DNA from: JAVBNH01 sp031551635
GTDB taxonomy: Bacteria > Bacillota > Clostridia > Oscillospirales > Acutalibacteraceae
Reading direction: 5' to 3'
NCBI GenBank assembly: GCA_031551635.1
Contig: JAVBNH010000005.1
Location: forward strand, 62,001 to 126,000
DNA length: 64,000 nt
Shown: positions 58,956 to 64,000 of the stretch, piece after piece
How the letters are laid out: every line of letters begins with the position of its first letter
Numbering within the stretch: position 1 is the stretch's first letter
Notes under the pieces: generated by a model
The model's input: the letters and a program-made list of their open reading frames with translations, nothing else
The model's database searches: none
Told to the model about the DNA's origin: nothing
Made by a program: the position numbers and the translations under genes

Positions 58956-59585
58956 GGTCGCGAGTTAAAATGCAGTAAACTTTTTAAATACTGCTCGCGA
59001 ATGATTGTAAAAATGTATCATTTGAACCAATTTAAAGCATGTAAATTATCAAGTCGGGTTATGCGGCAATTTTTATTTTGCTGACAGCTGCATTTATTAT
59101 AATCACCGCGAGCATAATGACCCAATAAGTATAATAGCTGAATCGCGACCTTCATCTAGTATCCAGTATCTTTGGTTGCGAGTTAAAAGCAGTAAACTTT
59201 TTAAATACTGCTCGCGAATGATTGTAAAAATGTATCATTTAAACCAAATTAAAGCATGTAAATTATCAAGTCGGGTTATGCGGCAATTTTTATTTTGCTG
59301 ACTGCAGCATTTATTATAATCACCGCGAGCATTATGACCCAATAAGTATAATAGCTGAATCGCGACCTTCATCTAGTGTCCAGCATCTTTGGTTGCGAGT
59401 TAAAATGCAGTAAACTTTTTAAATACTGCTCGCGAATGATTGTAAAAATGTATCATTTAAACCAAATTAAAGCATGTAAATTATCAAGTCGGGTTATGCG
59501 GCAATTTTTATTTCGCTGACTGCAGCATTTATTATAATCACCGCGAGCATAATAACCCAATAAGTATAATAGCTGAATCGCGACC
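58956..59585. repeat. ~195-bp element in three tandem copies
   Basis: Copies at 58956-59150, 59174-59367 and 59391-59585, separated by 23-bp spacers starting TTCATCTAG. Copy 1 has perfect 8-bp ends GGTCGCGA and TCGCGACC; copies 2 and 3 begin GGTTGCGA. Near the left end is a hairpin (GCAGTA / TACTGC inside TCGCGAG / CTCGCGA). A related left end forms the dxs 5' end and a right-end fragment lies near 981-990. No long ORF; short hydrophobic frames are noted separately. Together with the heptads it fills the 970-bp gap between spoIIIAA and the histidine kinase. Confidence 0.88.
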
Positions 59586-59640
59586 TTCATCTAGTGTCCA
59601 GCATCTAGTGTCCAGCATCTAGTGTCCAGCATCTAGTACA
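59586..59640 (+). repeat. 14-bp (2x7) repeat array encoding the histidine kinase C-terminus
   Basis: CATCTAGTGTCCAG repeated about 3.5 times. On the minus strand it reads (TAGATGCTGGACAC), and the kinase frame ends in it: residues VLDAGH and the TAG stop are repeat-encoded. Confidence 0.88.
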
Positions 59641-61079
59641 TTCATCTCAAACCAAAAGGTGCTGCCACGGCCGAGCATGCTCTCAATGCCATACCGTGCG
59701 CCGTGCATATCAAGGCACTGCTTGACTATCGAAAGCCCGAGACCTGTTCCCATGACCGCGCGCTTATGTGTTTCCTTCGACTTATAATACCGCTCCCAGA
59801 TGGTATTTTTCAGCTCGTCCGGTATACCCTCACCCGTATCGGTGACGGTAAAAGCAATCTTTCCCGCGTTTTGCTTGAGCCTTATGACTACCCTTTTATC
59901 CTCGCCCGTATAATTAACCGCGTTCGTAATAAGGTTAAAAAACACTCGGCGAATATACTGCTCGCTGCCGCTTATATAAACATCGTCATCTATATCCGTT
60001 TCGAAAATATAGCCTTCCTTCTCAGCTATTGCCTGAAAGCTCATCATCGTATCCTTAAGTGTCTGAGAGACATTCAGCTCAGTCTTGACAGGCTCAACAT
60101 TATTTGACTGCAGCTTTGACAGCTCAAGAATTTCGTTTACCAAATTTGAGAGCCAGTCAGCCTCCTTTATTATCATTTCGCTGTGAGCGGTTCGTTTTTC
60201 AGGGTTTTCACCTGAGACATCGTGAATCATTTCCGCATAGAATTTAATGATGGTCAGCGGCGTTTTCAGGTCATGTGAGACGTTGGCGATGAATTCCTTC
60301 CGGTAAGAGTCCAGCTTTGAGAGCTCGCCTGTAGCGTAATTCAGGGTGGAAGAAAGCTTTTCGATTTCTGTAAAATCCTCAATATTAAAACGCGTTTCAA
60401 GGTCGCCCGCTGCTAGCTTTTCGGCGGATTTCGTCAAATCTATAATCGGCTTGGACATACGTTTTGACAAAATCTGAGCCATAAAGAGTGAAAGCAGGAA
60501 AATAATCAAAGTAATGAGCCAGAACTGGGTTCTCAGCACAGAGACTGTCGAGTCAATCGGCGGAATTGAGGCAACGATATACAGGTAATTTGTCGCGCCC
60601 GCCGGACTTGTAATACGCTGTATATAGCCTATTTGGGACATATTACTGCGTCCTTCCTCAACGACAAAATGCGCCGAATGCTCCCCGCTTTCTATAAATG
60701 CTGCGATATTCTGAAAATATTCAACAACACCCTGCGAAAAAATCTCCCCGAAGCCGTTTGAGCCTATCATCTTCCCCTTTTCATCGAAATATATAATACG
60801 CAAATTGTAATTTCTCGCGTATTCACTCAAAGCCAGCCTGAAATCAGCTGACTGATATTTCGAGGCGACAATTTTCCCAATACTTTCAATTTCATTCACC
60901 TTCATCTTTGTATAGAAGGTGTTGAGAAAAATAAACTGCAAAAACCACATGACGACAAGGATTATAAGGGAAAAGCTCATCAGAAATTTCCAGTTTTTAT
61001 ATTTCAGACCTCTTTTGTCAATATTGAAAAAGCGTCTTTTTTTATTTTGGGCAAATGTTTTTTCGGTTTTATGCTTCAA
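59619..61079 (-). CDS. Membrane sensor histidine kinase (PhoR/HAMP type)
   Basis: 486 residues. Two membrane helices (WKFLMSFSLIILVVMWFLQFIF near the N-terminus and FWLITLIIFLLSLFMAQIL near residue 185) border an extracytoplasmic sensor domain; then HAMP (SKRMSKPIIDLTKSAEKLAAGDLETRF), H-box FIANVSHDLKTPLTIIKFY, N-box RVFFNLITNAVNYTGE, G1 VTDTGEGIP, F and G2 MGTGLGLSIVKQ. It autophosphorylates and passes phosphate to the adjacent regulator. Signal unknown. The gene overlaps the regulator stop; TTG 61079 (AGAGGAG upstream) preferred over TTG 61091. Confidence 0.92.
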   Translation of the reverse strand: MKHKTEKTFAQNKKRRFFNIDKRGLKYKNWKFLMSFSLIILVVMWFLQFIFLNTFYTKMKVNEIESIGKIVASKYQSADFRLALSEYARNYNLRIIYFDEKGKMIGSNGFGEIFSQGVVEYFQNIAAFIESGEHSAHFVVEEGRSNMSQIGYIQRITSPAGATNYLYIVASIPPIDSTVSVLRTQFWLITLIIFLLSLFMAQILSKRMSKPIIDLTKSAEKLAAGDLETRFNIEDFTEIEKLSSTLNYATGELSKLDSYRKEFIANVSHDLKTPLTIIKFYAEMIHDVSGENPEKRTAHSEMIIKEADWLSNLVNEILELSKLQSNNVEPVKTELNVSQTLKDTMMSFQAIAEKEGYIFETDIDDDVYISGSEQYIRRVFFNLITNAVNYTGEDKRVVIRLKQNAGKIAFTVTDTGEGIPDELKNTIWERYYKSKETHKRAVMGTGLGLSIVKQCLDMHGARYGIESMLGRGSTFWFEMNVLDAGH

Positions 61080-61752
61080 AGCGATACCCAACTCCTCTTA
61101 AGGTAACAATATAGTCCTTATAATCCCCGAGGTTCATTCTCAGTGTTTTAATATGAGTGTCAACCGTTCTGTCATCACCGTAAAAATCGTAGCCCCATAT
61201 TGAGGTCAGCAGCTTTTCACGGCTGAGGGCTATGTTTCTGTTTTTAACAAAATAGAACAGTAAATCGTATTCCTTCGGGGTCAGCTCGGCTTTTTTTCCG
61301 TCAACAAGAACCGTTCTCGCCGTTATATCCACCTCAAGGCCGCCGAATTTATATACCTCATTCTGCTGCGTCGCGGCGGCTGTTGAACGGTTTTCATTCC
61401 TCGAGATAATCACAGCAATTCGTGCCATGACCTCCTTTGAGGAAAAGGGTTTGGTCACATAGTCATCAATTCCCAGCTCAAAGCCGAAGAGCTTGTCATA
61501 CTCCTCACTCCTGGCGGAAAGCATCAGAACGGGAATATTTTTTATTTTTTTTATTTCCTTGCATGCGGTGAAGCCATCAAGCCTCGGCATCATGACATCC
61601 ATAATAATAACATCAAAATCCTGCTCGCGGCAGATACTGACGGCTTCCATGCCGTCCTTCGCCTCAACGACCTCATACCCCATAAACTCCGCGTATTCTT
61701 TCAGACCGGTGCGAATGGCATCCTCATCGTCAACAACCAAAATTCTGTTCAT
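61069..61752 (-). CDS. OmpR/PhoB-family response regulator
   Basis: 227 residues: receiver domain (ILVVDDEDAIRTGLKEYAEF with the acidic pair, DVIIMDVMMPRLDG with the phosphorylated Asp, VLMLSARSEEYDKL and DYVTKPF with the conserved Lys), then winged-helix DNA-binding domain (LTPKEYDLLFYFVKNRNIALSREKLLTSIWGYDFYGDDRTVDTHIKTLRMNL). ATG 61752 follows GAGG. Operon with the kinase; target genes not evident. Confidence 0.94.
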   Translation of the reverse strand: MNRILVVDDEDAIRTGLKEYAEFMGYEVVEAKDGMEAVSICREQDFDVIIMDVMMPRLDGFTACKEIKKIKNIPVLMLSARSEEYDKLFGFELGIDDYVTKPFSSKEVMARIAVIISRNENRSTAAATQQNEVYKFGGLEVDITARTVLVDGKKAELTPKEYDLLFYFVKNRNIALSREKLLTSIWGYDFYGDDRTVDTHIKTLRMNLGDYKDYIVTLRGVGYRFEA

Positions 61753-61873
61753 AAATAAAACCTCACTATCTTTATAACAAATAAAGCTTATCAACTTCGT
61801 GTGATAATTTAATGATTGGCGTGTGATATTATGTAAAAAACTTGAGAAATAATGCATAGAGGAAGGATAATTA

Positions 61874-62782
61874 ATGGAAAAATTAAGGATTGAGGAATAC
61901 AGAAGCGCTGTCGATAAACCCATTGTTATCGCGCTGCTGAAAAAGGAAGAAATGTATCTTAATATATTTCTTGAAATGATTGAAAATTATAATGATGAGG
62001 ACAGAAGAGGTACAATTTTCCTTGCCGTTTTCGCGGGGAAAATAGCCGGTGTATTGCTGATGAATGTCCTTGGCAGCGGTAGGGCTGTCGAGACAGTTAT
62101 TTTTATAAAGGAAGAATACAGAAACAAAAGAATCGGCACCTCATTATTGCAGCTTTCAGATTTATTTAATGAAAAAGACCTGAATATCAACCGCTCATAT
62201 TTCGGCTGGAAGGAAGGCACCGGGGAGCCGGGCGGCTTCCTGCTTAAAAACGGCTACTCAAAATATACAACAATAATTGAGATGGAGCGTGGAAACGAAA
62301 TTCTCGAAACAGGCGATATCGAAGTCCGGCAGTACCGCGACAGCGATTATGAGGCTTGGGACGATCTGTCGGAAATGGCTTACTATAAAATGAGAGAGCG
62401 CGCGGGCGTTTTCCCGCCGTATTTCTATATGTCAAATGAGAGGGAAAAACAGGAATTTCTAGAAACCAAAAATGACCGATATGTAATGCTTGAAAACGGT
62501 GAAATTATCGGCGTGGGCTATATAAAGGGTAACGAGCTGAATCAGGTTGTAATCAGAAACGACAAGCAATCCCTCGGTTACGGCAGAAAATTCACAAGTC
62601 TTTTAATAAATGAAATCATCTCCCGCGGAAATGATAGCGTCACACTGTCTGTAAACGAAGGGAATTTCGCGCTTGAGCTGTTCGAATCCCTCGGCTTTAA
62701 AGAAAAGAAGAAACTGGTTTATTTCCAGAAGTTTTTTCCCCACGACGCGCATTTCAAAAAGCCGCTGAAGCTAGTTATTTAA
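61874..62782 (+). CDS. Protein with two GNAT acetyltransferase domains
   Basis: 302 residues. N-terminal GNAT domain (IFLAVFAGKIAGVLLMNVLGSGRAVETVIFIKEEYRNKRIGTSLLQLSDLF, with acetyl-CoA-binding RNKRIGTS) and C-terminal GNAT (GVGYIKGNELNQVVIRNDKQSLGYGRKFTSLLINEIISRGNDSVTLSVNEGNFALELFESLGF). The second has the full Q/RxxGxG-like loop (SLGYGRKF). Such doublets acetylate small amines or proteins; substrate unknown. Divergent from the regulator; its 3' end overlaps the next gene by 8 bp, convergently. Confidence 0.82.
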   Translation: MEKLRIEEYRSAVDKPIVIALLKKEEMYLNIFLEMIENYNDEDRRGTIFLAVFAGKIAGVLLMNVLGSGRAVETVIFIKEEYRNKRIGTSLLQLSDLFNEKDLNINRSYFGWKEGTGEPGGFLLKNGYSKYTTIIEMERGNEILETGDIEVRQYRDSDYEAWDDLSEMAYYKMRERAGVFPPYFYMSNEREKQEFLETKNDRYVMLENGEIIGVGYIKGNELNQVVIRNDKQSLGYGRKFTSLLINEIISRGNDSVTLSVNEGNFALELFESLGFKEKKKLVYFQKFFPHDAHFKKPLKLVI

Positions 62783-63959
62783 CCAGACCTTTCAATCTTT
62801 CACAAAAATCCTTCTGCTCAATGCTGCCCTTATCAATGCAAGCTATATCCATCTCACTCATTCGTTTTATGAGGCTGGGATTATTCACGGCGGTCGATGT
62901 AACAATCACCGCCTTTGCGTTATTTCCCCCGAAACGCTCAGAAAGATATTTTATCTCAAAAAGGTGAGACGGCTCAAGAACACCTGTCTTGCAGGAAATA
63001 AAAATCGGCGTTATACCCTTCATGAGAATAACATCAATCTCATTAACAGGGTCACTTTCCTCCCCCTTTTCCTCAATCCAGTCTATAACCGCGCTTATCA
63101 TCAGCTCGTCAAAAAGCTTTGTTTTATAAGCGCACAAAAGAGTGTAATACTCAAGCCATGCGCCCTTATCCTTGCATATGCGTTTTACGAGGTCATTTTT
63201 AAATTCAAAATCAATTTCGCTTTCATCGCTTCCGCCATGCCTGATAATCAACCCTTCATTAACCATTCGGTTAAAAATCCCCATATCGAGGCTCGACGAA
63301 AAGCCGCTGTTCCTCAGATTTAACGCGGAGGTATATCGCAGCTGAGCGTCATTGTCAAAAAAGTCCCTGTTTTTCGAGACAGTCTGCATATATCCAGCGA
63401 ATGCAGGCCAACGTCCCAGTGCGCTTTTCGCGATACTGATAATTTTATTCAAGTCGTCGATCGTTTCAAAATCGGAAAATTTCACCGGTTTTCTCATACT
63501 TCGTCTTATTGCGACGCCCGACATATGGAGCAGCTTATCAATACCAATCGAGCAAAAATTGAAGTCCGGAAAATTGTCGCAATTTACAAGACCGATAAAA
63601 ATCATTTTTCTCAAATCAATATAATAACACGGTATATTATTATCATTGCAAAATGACAAAGCCCCGAAAAGCATCAGCTCGCGTCCGCCGCTGAGGTCAA
63701 AACTCAGGTCATTATATTTTTCCCGCAAGCCTTCGCAAACTTTTATTACGGAAGTGATACTGTCCGCGCTGACTTCAAAAAAACCGGCAAGCTTCGTTTC
63801 GGGACAGTATTTTTTTAAGAAACGTTCAATTTCGACCTTGTTAAATTTATCGCCAAAGGCTTCGCTGTCATAAATATAAATAAGACGCTCCGGCTTCAGC
63901 ACAACAGTCGAGTAAAAATTTTTTATGACCGATTTATCAAAAATTTCAACAAGTGTCAT
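62775..63959 (-). CDS. DUF1887 (Card1/Can2-like) CARF-nuclease family protein
   Basis: 394 residues. The N-terminal half has a CARF-like Rossmann pattern (LVEIFDKSVIKNFYSTVVLKPERLIYIYD and SFDLSGGRELMLFGALSF), a middle winged-helix-like part, and a C-terminal PD-(D/E)xK nuclease core: VNEIDVILMKGITPIFISCKTGVLEPSHLFEIKYLSERFGG, with the Glu/Asp and Lys of the metal site. DUF1887 proteins such as Card1 are cyclic-oligoadenylate-activated nucleases of type III CRISPR systems; here there is no CRISPR or Cas gene within the window. ATG 63959 preceded by AAGGAG. Could respond to another nucleotide signal. Confidence 0.8.
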   Translation of the reverse strand: MTLVEIFDKSVIKNFYSTVVLKPERLIYIYDSEAFGDKFNKVEIERFLKKYCPETKLAGFFEVSADSITSVIKVCEGLREKYNDLSFDLSGGRELMLFGALSFCNDNNIPCYYIDLRKMIFIGLVNCDNFPDFNFCSIGIDKLLHMSGVAIRRSMRKPVKFSDFETIDDLNKIISIAKSALGRWPAFAGYMQTVSKNRDFFDNDAQLRYTSALNLRNSGFSSSLDMGIFNRMVNEGLIIRHGGSDESEIDFEFKNDLVKRICKDKGAWLEYYTLLCAYKTKLFDELMISAVIDWIEEKGEESDPVNEIDVILMKGITPIFISCKTGVLEPSHLFEIKYLSERFGGNNAKAVIVTSTAVNNPSLIKRMSEMDIACIDKGSIEQKDFCERLKGLVK

Positions 63960-64000
63960 TATATCCACTCCTTAATAATTAAGCAATCCTGATAATTATG

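Noticed and set aside
58956..59585. CRISPR array
   Set aside because: Three copies of ~195 bp with constant 23-bp spacers of nearly identical sequence; no short repeats with unique spacers and no cas genes.

Overview
This 64 kb window looks like chromosome of a spore-forming, strictly anaerobic Clostridia (Oscillospirales/Ruminococcaceae-like). The evidence is a complete spoIIIAA-AH operon, a one-polypeptide pyruvate:ferredoxin oxidoreductase, a rubrerythrin, a leucine T-box and a dockerin-bearing secreted protein. Genus cannot be fixed from the sequence alone. No rRNA, tRNA, prophage or CRISPR array was seen.

Layout. 1-7.1 kb: 3' part of an M20 amidohydrolase, an acyltransferase, nifJ and a ZIP metal transporter. 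7.2-12.1 kb: a full branched-chain amino acid ABC transporter (livKHMGF, minus strand). 12.1-13.0 kb: an EamA transporter. 13.2-18.5 kb: a three-gene putative defence module (TerB-N/TerB-C protein, BrxD-like DUF2791 ATPase, Lhr/BrxHI-like helicase) behind a strong promoter with two identical operator-like boxes 22 bp apart. 18.5-22.3 kb: nucleosidase, rubrerythrin, XRE regulator, a histidine-phosphatase-fold protein lacking its catalytic His, and a membrane protein. 22.3-25.5 kb: leuA-leuB behind a T-box. 25.5-30.5 kb: amidohydrolase, YebC, dockerin protein, and a NifU-like/GGGtGRT pair of unknown function.

31-41 kb is a defence island on the minus strand: an AT-rich operon of a membrane-anchored dCTP-deaminase-fold protein, a dUTPase and an AvcD-like anti-phage dCTP deaminase, then a relic of a second hsdR, a purN-like gene and a complete type I restriction-modification system whose HsdS carries EcoR124-style TAEL repeats. 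The deaminase operon is the best candidate for an undescribed system: two enzymes that would turn dCTP into dUMP, plus a probably non-catalytic, membrane-tethered nucleotide-binding fold that could sense the pool.

41-58.7 kb is conserved clostridial core: recN-argR-nadK-tlyA-dxs-ispA-xseB-xseA-(TsaD-like)-(GH5)-nusB and spoIIIAA-AH. 59.6-63.96 kb: a PhoR/OmpR-type two-component pair, a double-GNAT protein and a DUF1887 (Card1/Can2-like) protein.

The intergenic DNA is unusual. It holds many arrays of 7-bp units (different units, same period) beside hairpins, a ~70-bp hairpin repeat (four copies), a ~106-bp MITE-like element with one filled and two empty sites, a 121-bp tandem duplication, and a ~195-bp element in three tandem copies. 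Several of these supply the last codons and stop of the neighbouring gene (M20 hydrolase, recN, xseA, histidine kinase), and one supplies the apparent N-terminus of Dxs.
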